From NCBI RefSeq assembly GCF_900240285.1, contig NZ_OESS01000002.1, positions 496,001 through 560,000 of the forward strand: a stretch of 64,000 nucleotides of DNA. Reading direction: 5' to 3'. Position numbers and translations under genes: made by a program. This document shows positions 26,409 to 37,202 of this stretch, in pieces. Below the pieces are notes generated by a model. The model saw only the letters and a program-made list of their open reading frames with translations. It was not told where the DNA came from and did not search any database. The DNA comes from Halobacillus sp. Marseille-P3879. GTDB lineage: Bacteria; Bacillota; Bacilli; Bacillales; Halobacillaceae. The first letter of the stretch is position 1. Every line of letters begins with the position of its first letter.

Positions 26409-26493
26409 TTGCTAATCTATGGCAGGAATAAAAGTAAACATGTCGAAACTAGTAGTAATAGAGGATTGAGCTTTATTTTAGGAGGTGGCCGGT

Positions 26494-27033
26494 GTGGGAC
26501 TAACACCATTAGATATTCATAACAAGGAATTTACACGCGGATTTAGAGGATATGATGAAGATGAAGTCAACGAATTTTTAGATCAGGTCATTAAAGATTA
26601 CGAAATCGTCATTCGCAGGAAAAAGGAACTTGAACGTGAAGTAGAGCAATTGAACGAAAGGGTAGGCCACTTCAACAATATAGAAACGACTTTGAATAAA
26701 TCTATATTAGTAGCTCAGGAAACGGCAGAAGATGTGAAGACAAATGCAGAAAAGGAAGCAAAACTAATCGTCAAAGAAGCTGAAAAAAACGCAGATCGCA
26801 TCATTAACGAAGCTTTGTCTACATCACGAAGACTTTCAGTTGAAGTGGAAGAAATGAAAAAGCAGGCGAAAGTATTTAAAATGCGCCTGCGCATGCTTGT
26901 AGAAGCACAAATTGACATGATTGATAATGATGATTGGGATCAGCTGCTTGATACTCAGTTTCCTCACGGTGAACCGGTGCAGCCTGAAGAAGAAGAGCAG
27001 AAAGAAACCGAAAAAGAGTACGCAGAGAAATAA
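26494..27033 (+). CDS. divIVA: Pole- and septum-localised protein DivIVA
   Basis: A coiled-coil protein that marks negative membrane curvature and recruits the Min system and spore chromosome factors. 179 residues: lipid-binding N-terminus GLTPLDIHNKEFTRGFRGYDEDEVNEFL written here as LTPLDIHNKEF then FRGYDEDEVNEFLDQ, followed by long heptad-rich segments and a Glu-rich tail. GTG 26494 follows AGGAGGTG by 6 bases and gives the canonical N-terminus; GTG 26485 lies inside the SD. Confidence 0.94.
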   Translation: MGLTPLDIHNKEFTRGFRGYDEDEVNEFLDQVIKDYEIVIRRKKELEREVEQLNERVGHFNNIETTLNKSILVAQETAEDVKTNAEKEAKLIVKEAEKNADRIINEALSTSRRLSVEVEEMKKQAKVFKMRLRMLVEAQIDMIDNDDWDQLLDTQFPHGEPVQPEEEEQKETEKEYAEK

Positions 27034-27036
27034 GAC

Positions 27037-27065
27037 TTGACGTAATCACAAAAATTACATATAAT
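27037..27065 (+). promoter_or_regulatory. Sigma-A promoter of ileS
   Basis: TTGACG (27037-27042), 17-base spacer, TATAAT (27060-27065), directly after divIVA. It drives the T-box leader. Confidence 0.85.
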
Positions 27066-27066
27066 T

Positions 27067-27330
27067 CATTAACACATATGAATATAAGGATGCGTAGATA
27101 GGGAAAGTACTTAATGATCTTAGCAGCAGGAAGCGATTCGGTGATGGTGAAAGGCCGAAGCATGACATTAGAGGAAAATCCCCCTGGAGCAGCTATGTTG
27201 AAAATAAAGTAAATGTAGCCGGGTCGTTCACGATACGAATAAGAAGAGGACATCAGTATAACTGGTGGATTTAGGGTGGTAACGCGAGACCTTCTCGTCC
27301 CTTTTCAGGGATGGGGAGGTCTTTTTGTAT
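27067..27330 (+). ncRNA. T-box leader riboswitch of ileS
   Basis: The roughly 260-base leader has the T-box sequence AGGGTGGTAACGCGA (27273-27287) and a terminator whose arms are GACCTTCTCGTCCC and GGGATGGGGAGGTC (to 27322) with a T run. A Stem I-like region precedes it, ending in CCCCTGGAGC, with ATC (27178-27180) as the likely isoleucine specifier. Uncharged tRNA-Ile should pair with specifier and T-box and prevent termination. The exact Stem I fold was not computed. Confidence 0.9.
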
Positions 27331-27357
27331 AGAAGTAATTAAGGAGGATACTGAACA

Positions 27358-30108
27358 ATGAACTATAAAGATACGTTGTTAATGCCTAAGACAGGTTTCC
27401 CGATGCGGGGAAATCTGCCAAACCGTGAACCTGAAATTCAGAAGAATTGGGAAGAAGAAGATATTTACAAGCAAGTCCAGGATCGAACAAAGGGACGGCC
27501 GCTATTTATTCTTCATGATGGTCCGCCATATGCTAATGGAAGCCTTCATATGGGGCATGCTCTTAATAAGACGCTGAAAGATTTTATCGTACGTTACAAA
27601 TCAATGGCTGGTTACCATGCGCCTTACGTACCTGGCTGGGACACTCACGGCTTACCCATTGAATCTGCACTTGCCAAAAAGAAAGTAGATCGTAAAAAAA
27701 TGTCTCTGGCTGAATTCCGTGAAAAATGTGCCGAATATGCACTAGGTCAAATTGACAATCAACGTCAGGAATTTAAACGTATGGGCGTAAGGGGAGACTG
27801 GGAAAATCCGTATATTACATTGAACAAGGATTTTGAAGCAGAACAAATTAAAGTATTTGGGGATATGGCTAAAAAGGGTTACATTTATAAAGGATTAAAG
27901 CCTGTTTTCTGGTCTCCTTCTTCAGAGTCGGCACTCGCTGAAGCGGAAATTGAATATCAGGATAAACGCTCTCCCTCTATCTATGTAAGCTTTGAAGTAA
28001 CAGATGGAAAAGGTTTACTGGAAGGCGGCGAGAAATTTATTATTTGGACGACAACTCCATGGACAATTCCTTCTAATCTGGGAATTGCACTGCACCCTGC
28101 TTATGACTATGCAGTAGTTCAGGTAGACCAGGAGAAATTGATTGTTGCTCATGACCTGGTGGATGATGTGAAAGAAACATTAGGCTGGGAAGACTATGAA
28201 GTAGTGAAAATCTTTAAAGGGAAAGAAGCAGAAAGAATAAAAGCGAAGCACCCGCTTTATGACCGGGAGTCCCTTTTAATTCTTGGAGATCACGTAACCA
28301 CTGATGGCGGAACTGGATGTGTTCATACTGCTCCCGGTCATGGTGAAGATGACTTCTGGGTGGGTCAGCAGTACGGGTTAGACGTCCTGTGTCCGGTGGA
28401 CCATAAAGGTGTATTCACAGAGGAAGCTCCTGGTTACGAAGGGCTTTTCTATGACAAAGCCAATAAAAATATTACGGATCATTTAAAAGAAGCAGGAGCT
28501 CTCCTTCATCTGGAATTTATTACACACTCTTATCCTCATGACTGGAGAACAAAAAAACCGACAATCTTCCGTGCGACCGATCAGTGGTTTGCTTCAATTA
28601 AAGATTTCCGTGAACAGCTGTTAGAAGAAATTAATCGTGTAGAGTGGACGCCTAAATGGGGCGAAACCCGTTTATACAACATGGTCCGTGACCGGCAGGA
28701 TTGGTGTATTTCGCGTCAGCGTACATGGGGAGTCCCTATTCCTGTCTTCTATGGTGAAGATGGAACCCCGATAATTACGGACGAAACGATTGACCATGTA
28801 GCCGGTTTATTCAGAGAGCACGGGTCAAATGTCTGGTTTGAAAGAGAAGCTGTTGACCTGCTTCCTGAAGGGTTTACATCTGAACACAGCCCGAATGGGA
28901 AGTTTACGAAAGAAATGGATATCATGGATGTCTGGTTTGACTCTGGTTCTACACACCAGGGCGTTCTTCACCAAAGAGAAGATTTACAGCGTCCAGCCGA
29001 CCTCTATCTTGAAGGGTCTGACCAATATCGCGGTTGGTTCAATTCTTCCTTATCGACCTCAGTCGCTGTGACAGGGAAGGCTCCTTTTAAAGGTATTTTA
29101 AGCCATGGTTTTGCTTTGGATGGTAACGGACGAAAGATGAGTAAGTCATTAGGTAACGTAATGGTTCCAGACAAAATTATGAAACAGCTTGGTGCTGATA
29201 TTATTCGTTTGTGGGTATCCTCATCTGATTACCAGGCAGATGTACGTATTTCAGATAATATTCTTAAGCAAGTGGCAGAAGTATATCGTAAGGTTCGTAA
29301 TACCTTCCGCTTCCTACTTGGGAATCTCCACTATTTTGATCCGCAGAAAGACGCTGTTTCAAGTGGAGAACTGCAAGAGGTTGATCAGTATATGCTGTAC
29401 CGTCTCAATACACTTATAAGAGAAGTGCACAACGCGTACGAAACTTATGACTTTTCAACCGTTTACAACAAAGTTCATAATTTCTGCACGATTGATCTAA
29501 GCTCGTTTTATCTGGATTTTGCAAAAGATATTTTATATATTGAATCAGAAAATCATCCGCACCGCCGCAGTATTCAAACGGTGTATTATCAGATTCTAAC
29601 CTCATTAGTGAAGTTAATGGCGCCAATTCTTCCTCATACCACGGACGAAGCATGGAAGTTCATTCCTGGGGTAGAAGCACACAGTGTACAACTGACGGAT
29701 ATGCCAAAAGCGGATGAGAGCGCAAATGAGGAATTAGTGGAGAAATGGGATCACTTTATGGAAGTTAGAGACGACGTATTAAAAGCTTTAGAAGAAGCAA
29801 GAAATGAGAAGGTTATCGGGAAGTCATTAGATGCACAGATTACAATTGTACCTAAAGACGATAATACCAGGACTATCTTACAATCAATTTCTAACCTTCA
29901 CCAGCTTTTAATTGTTTCCCATGCTCAGTTAAAAGAGGAGCACAAGGAAGCCAAAGAATACGATCATGTAAAAGTAATTGTAGAGAAGCATACAGGACAA
30001 AAGTGTGAACGTTGCTGGGTTTCCTCACATGATGTAGGAAAAGACGCTAATCACCCGGAACTATGTGAAAGATGTGCTCAAGTAATTGAGAAGCATTACG
30101 TATCCTAA
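27358..30108 (+). CDS. ileS: Isoleucyl-tRNA synthetase
   Basis: Class I synthetase charging tRNA-Ile, 916 residues. HIGH-type motif H64-MGH in [15 protein letters not shown], the editing domain ([11 protein letters not shown]), K593-MSKS, the anticodon-binding domain, and a C-terminal zinc site with two Cys pairs (CERCW and CERC). Length and zinc tail match the bacterial IleS type of B. subtilis, the mupirocin-sensitive class by length. Regulated by the T-box in front. Confidence 0.98.
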   Translation: MNYKDTLLMPKTGFPMRGNLPNREPEIQKNWEEEDIYKQVQDRTKGRPLFILHDGPPYANGSLHMGHALNKTLKDFIVRYKSMAGYHAPYVPGWDTHGLPIESALAKKKVDRKKMSLAEFREKCAEYALGQIDNQRQEFKRMGVRGDWENPYITLNKDFEAEQIKVFGDMAKKGYIYKGLKPVFWSPSSESALAEAEIEYQDKRSPSIYVSFEVTDGKGLLEGGEKFIIWTTTPWTIPSNLGIALHPAYDYAVVQVDQEKLIVAHDLVDDVKETLGWEDYEVVKIFKGKEAERIKAKHPLYDRESLLILGDHVTTDGGTGCVHTAPGHGEDDFWVGQQYGLDVLCPVDHKGVFTEEAPGYEGLFYDKANKNITDHLKEAGALLHLEFITHSYPHDWRTKKPTIFRATDQWFASIKDFREQLLEEINRVEWTPKWGETRLYNMVRDRQDWCISRQRTWGVPIPVFYGEDGTPIITDETIDHVAGLFREHGSNVWFEREAVDLLPEGFTSEHSPNGKFTKEMDIMDVWFDSGSTHQGVLHQREDLQRPADLYLEGSDQYRGWFNSSLSTSVAVTGKAPFKGILSHGFALDGNGRKMSKSLGNVMVPDKIMKQLGADIIRLWVSSSDYQADVRISDNILKQVAEVYRKVRNTFRFLLGNLHYFDPQKDAVSSGELQEVDQYMLYRLNTLIREVHNAYETYDFSTVYNKVHNFCTIDLSSFYLDFAKDILYIESENHPHRRSIQTVYYQILTSLVKLMAPILPHTTDEAWKFIPGVEAHSVQLTDMPKADESANEELVEKWDHFMEVRDDVLKALEEARNEKVIGKSLDAQITIVPKDDNTRTILQSISNLHQLLIVSHAQLKEEHKEAKEYDHVKVIVEKHTGQKCERCWVSSHDVGKDANHPELCERCAQVIEKHYVS

Positions 30109-30112
30109 AGGA

Positions 30113-30147
30113 AAAGTACTGTCATTAACGTGACGGTACTTTTTTTA
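30113..30147 (+). terminator. Rho-independent terminator after ileS
   Basis: A 12-bp stem (AAAGTACTGTCA/TGACGGTACTTT, one G-U pair), 6-base loop and T run. Confidence 0.85.
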
Positions 30148-30169
30148 TAAAGCGGCAGTACGCCATGTA

Positions 30170-30178
30170 TGGTACAAT
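30170..30178 (+). promoter_or_regulatory. Extended -10 promoter of lspA
   Basis: TGGTACAAT, an extended -10 element 31 bases upstream of the lspA start, just after the ileS terminator. No clear -35. Confidence 0.5.
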
Positions 30179-30209
30179 AGCATAGGAAAATAATACTTGG
30201 AGGACCATT

Positions 30210-30683
30210 ATGATTATTTATTATCTTTTTGCAGCGGCTGTTATCGTTATTGACCAATTAACGAAATGGATTGTTGTGCAGCAGATGGAGCTGCGTGAAT
30301 CTATCCCCGTCATCGATAATTTTTTTTACATAACCTCTCACCGCAATACAGGGGCAGCCTGGGGTATTCTGCAGGGGCAGATGTGGTTTTTTTACATTAT
30401 TACTATCGTCGTTATAGGTGTAGTTATCTATTATATGAATCAGTACGCAAAAGTCAGCCGCTTTGTCGGTACCGCCCTGGCATTGATATTAGCAGGTGCT
30501 GTTGGTAACTTTATTGATCGCTTATTTCGTAAGGAAGTAGTTGATTTCCTGGATGTATATCTCGGTTCCTACAATTATCCGATATTTAATGTGGCTGATT
30601 CTGCTCTGGTAGTGGGGGTTATCTTTGTTATGATAGCCACACTCGTGGATGAGCGTAAAAAGAAAGGAAGTACCGCATCGTGA
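30210..30683 (+). CDS. lspA: Lipoprotein signal peptidase (signal peptidase II)
   Basis: Membrane aspartic protease that removes lipoprotein signal peptides after lipidation. 157 residues, four membrane helices. Family motifs are [35 protein letters not shown] and [11 protein letters not shown]; the two catalytic aspartates lie in the last motifs. SD TGGAGGA. It overlaps the next gene by four bases (GTGA). Confidence 0.97.
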   Translation: MIIYYLFAAAVIVIDQLTKWIVVQQMELRESIPVIDNFFYITSHRNTGAAWGILQGQMWFFYIITIVVIGVVIYYMNQYAKVSRFVGTALALILAGAVGNFIDRLFRKEVVDFLDVYLGSYNYPIFNVADSALVVGVIFVMIATLVDERKKKGSTAS

Positions 30684-31588
30684 TTGAAGAATATAAAGTA
30701 ATGAAAGAAGATGAATTTAAACGAATTGATAAGCTTTTAGCAGACATAATTGAAGATGTTTCACGATCCCAGATTCAATCCTGGCTGAGAGATGAGCATG
30801 TTCAAGTAAACGGTGCACCTGTGAAGAGCAATTATAAAGTACAGAGGGATGATTATATAAGCTGGAGTATCCCTGAAGTTAAGCCATTAGAATTAGAGGC
30901 TGAGTCAATAGATCTTGATGTCGTTTTTGAGGACCAGGATGTAATTGTTGTAAATAAACCTTCAGGAATGGTTGTACACCCAGCGGCAGGGCACGAGAGA
31001 GGTACACTTGTAAACGCATTACTGTATCACTGTGATGATCTCTCTGGGATTAATGGTGTGGAAAGACCGGGAATTGTTCATCGAATTGACAAGGATACGA
31101 GCGGCCTTCTTATGGTGGCGAAAAATGACAAAGCTCACGAATCTCTCGTCCAGCAGCTGATGAATAAGTCGGTAGAGAGAAGGTATGTTGCTATTGTACA
31201 CGGTAGTATATCTCATGAGTATGGAACAGTAGATGCTCCCATCGGCCGTGATCCCAAGGATAGACAAAGAATGGCAGTAGTTGACGGGGGCCGGGAAGCT
31301 GTGACTCATTTTCAAGTGCTTGAACACTTTGCTGATTTTTCCTACGTCGAGTGTAAGCTTGAAACCGGGAGGACCCACCAGATTCGTGTTCACATGAGAT
31401 ACATCAATCATCCTTTGGCAGGTGATCCAAAGTATGGACCTCGGAAAACGTTAGAGCTGGATGGGCAGGCGCTTCATGCGAAGTCTCTGGGGTTTACTCA
31501 TCCTCGAACAAGGGAATGGAAGTTCTTTGAAGTTGAACCGCCAGAAGAATTTAATACTACGCTTGAATATTTACGAAACAAGGATTGA
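30680..31588 (+). CDS. ylyB: RluD-family 23S rRNA pseudouridine synthase (YlyB)
   Basis: Converts uridine to pseudouridine in large-subunit rRNA; target sites are not deducible here. 302 residues: an N-terminal S4 domain ([22 protein letters not shown]), then the catalytic domain with [17 protein letters not shown] (catalytic Asp) and [13 protein letters not shown] 30680 overlaps the lspA stop. The stop codon lies inside the -35 box of the pyr promoter. Confidence 0.94.
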   Translation: MIEEYKVMKEDEFKRIDKLLADIIEDVSRSQIQSWLRDEHVQVNGAPVKSNYKVQRDDYISWSIPEVKPLELEAESIDLDVVFEDQDVIVVNKPSGMVVHPAAGHERGTLVNALLYHCDDLSGINGVERPGIVHRIDKDTSGLLMVAKNDKAHESLVQQLMNKSVERRYVAIVHGSISHEYGTVDAPIGRDPKDRQRMAVVDGGREAVTHFQVLEHFADFSYVECKLETGRTHQIRVHMRYINHPLAGDPKYGPRKTLELDGQALHAKSLGFTHPRTREWKFFEVEPPEEFNTTLEYLRNKD

Positions 31589-31613
31589 CAAATTTCCTAC
31601 AGTCTGTGATAAT
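31585..31613 (+). promoter_or_regulatory. Sigma-A promoter of the pyr operon
   Basis: TTGACA (31585-31590), 17 bases, GATAAT (31608-31613) with TG before it. The -35 overlaps the ylyB stop codon. Confidence 0.85.
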
Positions 31614-31639
31614 CCTATATAAGAAATAAAGTCCTTTAA

Positions 31640-32287
<648 letters not shown>

Positions 32288-32310
32288 ATCATTTACTCAC
32301 CCTTTAATAA

Positions 32311-32400
32311 AGTCCAGAGAGGCTTAAAAGGTCGGAAGTAACATGCGTGTCAAGAGATACGTATACCTCTTTGCGAACTTTTAGGCGAAGAGGTTTTTTT
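32311..32400 (+). promoter_or_regulatory. PyrR attenuator 2 (pyrR-pyrP)
   Basis: Binding loop AGTCCAGAGAGGCT plus AAAAGG (32311-32331), then terminator stem ACCTCTTTGC/GCGAAGAGGT (32365-32394) and a run of T. Confidence 0.93.
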
Positions 32401-32427
32401 TATGCAGACAAAGGAGGAAAAATCATC

Positions 32428-33816
32428 ATGAAATCAATAGAAGCAGCAGTAGGCATCAGAGAAATCCCAAAAGCTCATAAATGGCTCGCGTTAAGTTTTC
32501 AGCACTTATTTGCAATGTTTGGAGCCACTATCCTTGTTCCATTTTTAACGGGTCTTCCACCTGCCGTGGCCCTGGTTTCGAGCGGCTTCGGCACCCTGGC
32601 TTATCTGCTAATAACAAGAGGTCAGGTTCCAGCGTATTTAGGGTCAAGTTTTGCTTTTATATATCCCATTATGGAGGTTTCAAATACGCATGGTGTAGCT
32701 GGAGCGATGATCGGCAGCTTTATGGCAGGAATCGTATATGGGGCTGTAGCGCTCCTTATTACGATCTTTGGAATGAGCTGGATTATGAAGCTGCTTCCCC
32801 CGGTTGTTGTAGGGCCGGTCATTATTGTAATAGGCCTTGGACTTGCGTCAACAGCCATTGATATGGCCATGTATGAGTCAGGAGATGGAGAGGTTTATAG
32901 TGCCACTCACTTTACAGTCGCTTTAGTTACGCTCGGCATAACGATTTTAGCCACGGTATTCCTAAGAGGATTTTTAAGTCTGCTGCCGATATTAATAGGT
33001 ATTGTAGGCGGGTATATTTTCGCATTAAGTCAAGGAATCGTAGATACGAGTGAAATTGCTGCAGAATGGGCGGCTATTACAAGTGCAGAATCAGCGGGAG
33101 GATTTTTGGCCGCAGTGTTTCAAACGCCCGAATTCCTCATCCCCTTTAGAGATTTCTCTCCAGCAGCAGTGTTCAGCTGGCAGATTGTATTCTTAATGGT
33201 ACCTTTTGCCGTTGTTACCATTACTGAGCACATTGGAGATCAAATGGTTTTATCTAAAGTTGTAGGAAAGAACTTTTTAAGGAACCCCGGATTGAATCGT
33301 TCGATCTTAGGGGACGGTGCCGCAACGATTATCGCTTCTTTCCTCGGAGGACCGCCAAACACAACTTATGGAGAGAATATAGGAGTTTTAGCAATCACGC
33401 GTGTTTACAGCATCTTTGTTATTGGAGGCGCGGCTGTGTTTGCTGTATTCTTCGGCTTCATCGGAATGAGTACGGCGGTGATTGGGTCAATACCACCTGC
33501 TGTTATGGGAGGGGTATCCATTCTTCTCTTTGGTACGATTGCGTCAAGCGGCCTGCGTATGCTGATTGATAATCAAGTCGATTTTGGAGAAAAAAGAAAT
33601 CTGATTATTTCCTCCGTAATTATGGTACTAGGTGTAGGCGGTGCATTTATCGAAATAACGGACGGATTAGAAGTGCAAGGCATGGCGTTGGCAGCGATCA
33701 TTGGGGTATTGTTGAATTTAATTCTTCCTGGTAAAGAGAAGAGCCAGGGGAATGGCCTGATGTTTGAAGAACCAGATATAGAAGATGATGAAAAGAAGGC
33801 AACAGGAGCAGCTTAA
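32428..33816 (+). CDS. pyrP: Uracil permease (NCS2 family)
   Basis: Proton-coupled uracil uptake transporter, 462 residues with about 14 membrane segments. NCS2/UraA features include QHLFAMFGATILVP, PAYLGSSFAFI, the TEHIGDQ motif and GGPPNTTYGENIGV. ATG 32428 follows AAAGGAGG; open sequence upstream covers attenuator 2. Its place between pyrR and pyrB is the B. subtilis arrangement. Confidence 0.96.
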   Translation: MKSIEAAVGIREIPKAHKWLALSFQHLFAMFGATILVPFLTGLPPAVALVSSGFGTLAYLLITRGQVPAYLGSSFAFIYPIMEVSNTHGVAGAMIGSFMAGIVYGAVALLITIFGMSWIMKLLPPVVVGPVIIVIGLGLASTAIDMAMYESGDGEVYSATHFTVALVTLGITILATVFLRGFLSLLPILIGIVGGYIFALSQGIVDTSEIAAEWAAITSAESAGGFLAAVFQTPEFLIPFRDFSPAAVFSWQIVFLMVPFAVVTITEHIGDQMVLSKVVGKNFLRNPGLNRSILGDGAATIIASFLGGPPNTTYGENIGVLAITRVYSIFVIGGAAVFAVFFGFIGMSTAVIGSIPPAVMGGVSILLFGTIASSGLRMLIDNQVDFGEKRNLIISSVIMVLGVGGAFIEITDGLEVQGMALAAIIGVLLNLILPGKEKSQGNGLMFEEPDIEDDEKKATGAA

Positions 33817-33845
33817 GCTTAACTAAACCAGACGCGTTTTAATAA

Positions 33846-33936
33846 AGTCCCGTGAGGCTTTAAAAGGTGGACTAGGGCTTAGCTTATTCGTGACGTTTAA
33901 CGAAAAAGCACCCCCGGACACCGGGGGTGCTTTTTG
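33846..33936 (+). promoter_or_regulatory. PyrR attenuator 3 (pyrP-pyrB)
   Basis: Binding loop AGTCCCGTGAGGCT plus AAAAGG (33846-33867), then a very strong terminator: 15-bp stem AAAAAGCACCCCCGG/CCGGGGGTGCTTTTT with a 3-base loop. Confidence 0.94.
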
Positions 33937-33954
33937 TATAAAGGAGATGAAAAC

Positions 33955-34860
33955 ATGCAGCATTTGTTATCAATGAATGAATTAAGTGCTTCAGACATTC
34001 AGGAAATTTTTTCAAAAGCAGCATTAATCAAGCATGGCGGTGACCAGTGGCAGGCGTCGAACGCTTTCGCAGCTAATATTTTTCTGGAACCCAGTACGCG
34101 GACGAAAAACAGCTTCTATATTGCAGAAAAACGTTTAGGCATTGATGTTATTGACGTTAATGGAGCTGAGTCAAGCTTAACTAAAGGTGAATCGTTAAGA
34201 GATACATTAAAGACGTTAGAATCGATTGGCGTTACGCTTGCTGTATTAAGACAATCAGAACAAGGGATCCTTAGAGAATTGACAGATGACCTTAACTTAT
34301 CAGTTATTAACGCCGGGGATGGTATCGGAGAACATCCAACTCAAAGTCTGCTGGATTTGTTTACCATTTCGGAGGAATTCACGAAGTTCGAAGGCTTACA
34401 TGTCACTATTGCAGGGGATGTAAAGCACAGCCGGGTGGCACGCTCTAATGCATTTGCTCTGCGTAAGCTGGGCGCCAGGGTATCTTTTACAGCTCCACAA
34501 GAATGGAGAGATCCTGAATTAGGGGATGACTACGTATCAATGGATGAAGCTATTGAAACAAGTGATGTCTTGATGCTTTTAAGGGTTCAATCTGAACGTC
34601 ATGAGAGGCACACAGGCTATGAAGATTATCTGGAATCATTCGGGCTGACAAAAGAAAGGGAAGCTCGAATGAAAAAAAGAAGTATTATTCTTCATCCTGC
34701 TCCAGTGAATCGGGGAGTAGAAATAGATTCTTCTTTAGTGGAGTGTCCACGTTCAAGAATCTTCCACCAGATGAAAAACGGGGTTGTTATTCGTATGGCC
34801 ATTATCCAAACATTGCTACAGGAGGAATGTTCACATGTCAGTGCTTATAAAGAATGCTAA
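33955..34860 (+). CDS. pyrB: Aspartate carbamoyltransferase catalytic subunit
   Basis: Carbamoyl phosphate plus aspartate to carbamoyl aspartate. 301 residues, catalytic-chain length; no regulatory pyrI is present. Carbamoyl phosphate loop [10 protein letters not shown] (S47-T50), [15 protein letters not shown], and [15 protein letters not shown] 33955 after AAAGGAGATG. It overlaps pyrC by 26 bases. Confidence 0.97.
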   Translation: MQHLLSMNELSASDIQEIFSKAALIKHGGDQWQASNAFAANIFLEPSTRTKNSFYIAEKRLGIDVIDVNGAESSLTKGESLRDTLKTLESIGVTLAVLRQSEQGILRELTDDLNLSVINAGDGIGEHPTQSLLDLFTISEEFTKFEGLHVTIAGDVKHSRVARSNAFALRKLGARVSFTAPQEWRDPELGDDYVSMDEAIETSDVLMLLRVQSERHERHTGYEDYLESFGLTKEREARMKKRSIILHPAPVNRGVEIDSSLVECPRSRIFHQMKNGVVIRMAIIQTLLQEECSHVSAYKEC

Positions 34861-36127
34861 AAGAATTGAAAATGGAGAGTTTGTTCCATGTGAAGTTTTA
34901 ATCTCGGAAGGTTTAATTGAAAAAGTTGATAATACAATCAATCAACAAGCTGAGACTGTCATTGATGCAGAAGGACATCTGTTAACTCCGGGTCTGGTAG
35001 ATGTACACATTCATCTCAGAGAACCTGGAGGGGAAGCAAAGGAAACAATAGCCACAGGCACATTAGCTGCTGCTAAAGGAGGATTTACAACGGTGTGTGC
35101 GATGCCTAACACACGTCCTGTGCCGGATAATGCCGAAACGATGAAAGAATTAAATAAAAAAATCAAAGAAAATGCAGTCGTCCGCGTCCTACCTTATGCA
35201 TCGATCACAACGAGACAGCTGGGAAAAGAAATGGTGGATTTTGAACAGCTAAACGACGCCGGTGCTTTCGCATTCACGGATGACGGTGTAGGTGTTCAGG
35301 AAGCCGGTATGATGTATGAAGCAATGCTTAAAGCTTCAAAGTTGAATCAAACGATTGTAGCTCATTGTGAAGATAATTCACTGGTATATAACGGAGTCGT
35401 TCATAAAGGAAGTGTAAGTACCAGGTTAAACGTTCCTGGTATTCCAAACGCAGCTGAATCAGTTCATATTGCGAGGGATGTTCTTCTAGCTGAAGCAGCA
35501 GATTGTCATTATCATGTCTGCCACGTTTCTACTAAAGAATCTGTACGGGTGATTCGCGATGCTAAGAAAGCAGGCATCAAGGTAACAGCTGAGGTTACGC
35601 CTCACCACCTTCTCTTAAATGAGAACGATATAAAGGAAAATGATGCTTTTTATAAAATGAACCCACCGCTTCGTTCGAAAGAAGATCAGGAGGCGTTAAT
35701 CCAGGGGCTGCAGGACGGCACTATTGATTGTATAGCTACCGATCATGCCCCCCATACAGAAGAAGAAAAGCAGGCAGGTTTGATTAAATCACCATTTGGC
35801 ATTACAGGACTGGAAATTGCTTTCCCCTTACTCTACACCTGCTTAGTTGAGAAAAAAGGGTGGAATTTAGAAGATTTAATTGATTGGCTTACTTCTAAGC
35901 CAAGTCAATTGTTTAAACTGCCTTATGGAACTTTAGAAGAGGGCTCTGCAGCAGATCTTACAATAATAAACCTTACTGAAGAACGAACAATTAATCGATT
36001 TGAGTTTGCTTCCAAAGGGAAGAACACACCATTTCATAATTGGAAAGCCAAAGGCTGGCCCGTTCTGACAATCGTCAATGGAGAAATTGCATGGAAGGAG
36101 AATTCAAATGAAACAGCTCGTACTTGA
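34835..36127 (+). CDS. pyrC: Dihydroorotase
   Basis: Zinc amidohydrolase closing carbamoyl aspartate to dihydroorotate, 430 residues. Metal motifs [27 protein letters not shown] and IATDHAPHT are all present, typical of the long type-I class. ATG 34835 has AGGAGGA at 8-base spacing; the frame opens further up inside pyrB but without a matching SD. Confidence 0.97.
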   Translation: MSVLIKNAKRIENGEFVPCEVLISEGLIEKVDNTINQQAETVIDAEGHLLTPGLVDVHIHLREPGGEAKETIATGTLAAAKGGFTTVCAMPNTRPVPDNAETMKELNKKIKENAVVRVLPYASITTRQLGKEMVDFEQLNDAGAFAFTDDGVGVQEAGMMYEAMLKASKLNQTIVAHCEDNSLVYNGVVHKGSVSTRLNVPGIPNAAESVHIARDVLLAEAADCHYHVCHVSTKESVRVIRDAKKAGIKVTAEVTPHHLLLNENDIKENDAFYKMNPPLRSKEDQEALIQGLQDGTIDCIATDHAPHTEEEKQAGLIKSPFGITGLEIAFPLLYTCLVEKKGWNLEDLIDWLTSKPSQLFKLPYGTLEEGSAADLTIINLTEERTINRFEFASKGKNTPFHNWKAKGWPVLTIVNGEIAWKENSNETART

Positions 36128-37202
36128 GGATGGAACAACTTTTAAAGGTAAAGGTTTTGGGAGCGATCGTGAACGCTTTGGGGAAGTAGTATTTAATACA
36201 GGAATGACAGGTTATCAAGAGGTGATTTCGGATCCCTCTTATTGCGGGCAAATTGTAACATTTACTTACCCTTTAATCGGAAATTACGGCATCAACCGGG
36301 ATGACTTTGAAACGGTCAATCCCGCAATCTTAGGAGTGGTAGTAAAAGAACATTGTGACCACCCGTCCAACTTCCGAAGTGAAGAAACATTGGATGAGCT
36401 TCTAAAAGCAAAGGGGATACCTGGCATCAGCGGGATTGATACTCGAAAGCTGACAAAAATCATCCGCCAGCATGGAACTATGAAAGCAGTGATCACTTCT
36501 GCCGATCGACCAGTAGATCAAATTGTGCAGATGATAAATGATACACCTCTTCCTACTGATCAGGTGAAACAAGTGTCAACTGTAAAACCGTATGTGGTTC
36601 CCGGCCGTGGTGATCGAATCGTCCTTATTGACTTTGGAATGAAACATGGGATTCTTCGGGAATTCACAAAACGCAATTGTCATGTGACGGTTGTCCCTTA
36701 CCATACAACTGCTGAAGAAATTATGAGATTGAAGCCAGACGGAATCATGCTTTCAAACGGTCCAGGGGATCCAAAAGATGTCCCCGAGGCTATTCAAACG
36801 ATCAGGCTTCTGATGGGAGAAGTGCCAATATTCGGTATCTGTCTTGGGCATCAATTAATCGCGTTAGCCTCCGGAGCAGATACGAGCAAAATGAAATTTG
36901 GCCACCGCGGTGTAAATCAGCCTGTTAAGGATCTGCGTTATAACCAAACGAGGATGACTTCCCAGAACCATGGTTACGCCGTTAATACAGCTTCCATACA
37001 GGCTACAAAACTCAGACTGACTCAGGTTTCATTAAATGATGATACAGTAGAAGGATTAGAGCATTCAGACGCTAATATATTTAGTGTTCAGTACCACCCG
37101 GAAAGCTCACCGGGACCGGATGATACTTCTTATTTATTTGATGAATTTTTACAGAGAATTAAGCAAGAGAAGAATAACAATAAGGAGGCTCTTTATGTCT
37201 AA
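36108..37202 (+). CDS. carA: Carbamoyl-phosphate synthase small (glutaminase) subunit, pyrimidine type
   Basis: Hydrolyses glutamine and passes ammonia to the large subunit. 364 residues; class I amidotransferase triad visible as [11 protein letters not shown] (nucleophile Cys) and [11 protein letters not shown] (His, Glu). Equivalent to pyrAA of B. subtilis. ATG 36108 follows AAGGAG and overlaps pyrC by 20 bases. Confidence 0.97.
   Translation: MKQLVLEDGTTFKGKGFGSDRERFGEVVFNTGMTGYQEVISDPSYCGQIVTFTYPLIGNYGINRDDFETVNPAILGVVVKEHCDHPSNFRSEETLDELLKAKGIPGISGIDTRKLTKIIRQHGTMKAVITSADRPVDQIVQMINDTPLPTDQVKQVSTVKPYVVPGRGDRIVLIDFGMKHGILREFTKRNCHVTVVPYHTTAEEIMRLKPDGIMLSNGPGDPKDVPEAIQTIRLLMGEVPIFGICLGHQLIALASGADTSKMKFGHRGVNQPVKDLRYNQTRMTSQNHGYAVNTASIQATKLRLTQVSLNDDTVEGLEHSDANIFSVQYHPESSPGPDDTSYLFDEFLQRIKQEKNNNKEALYV

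Noticed and set aside
26876-27253. 125-residue reverse frame over the end of divIVA and the ileS leader
   Set aside because: It lies across a promoter and a T-box RNA; no SD and no recognisable protein.
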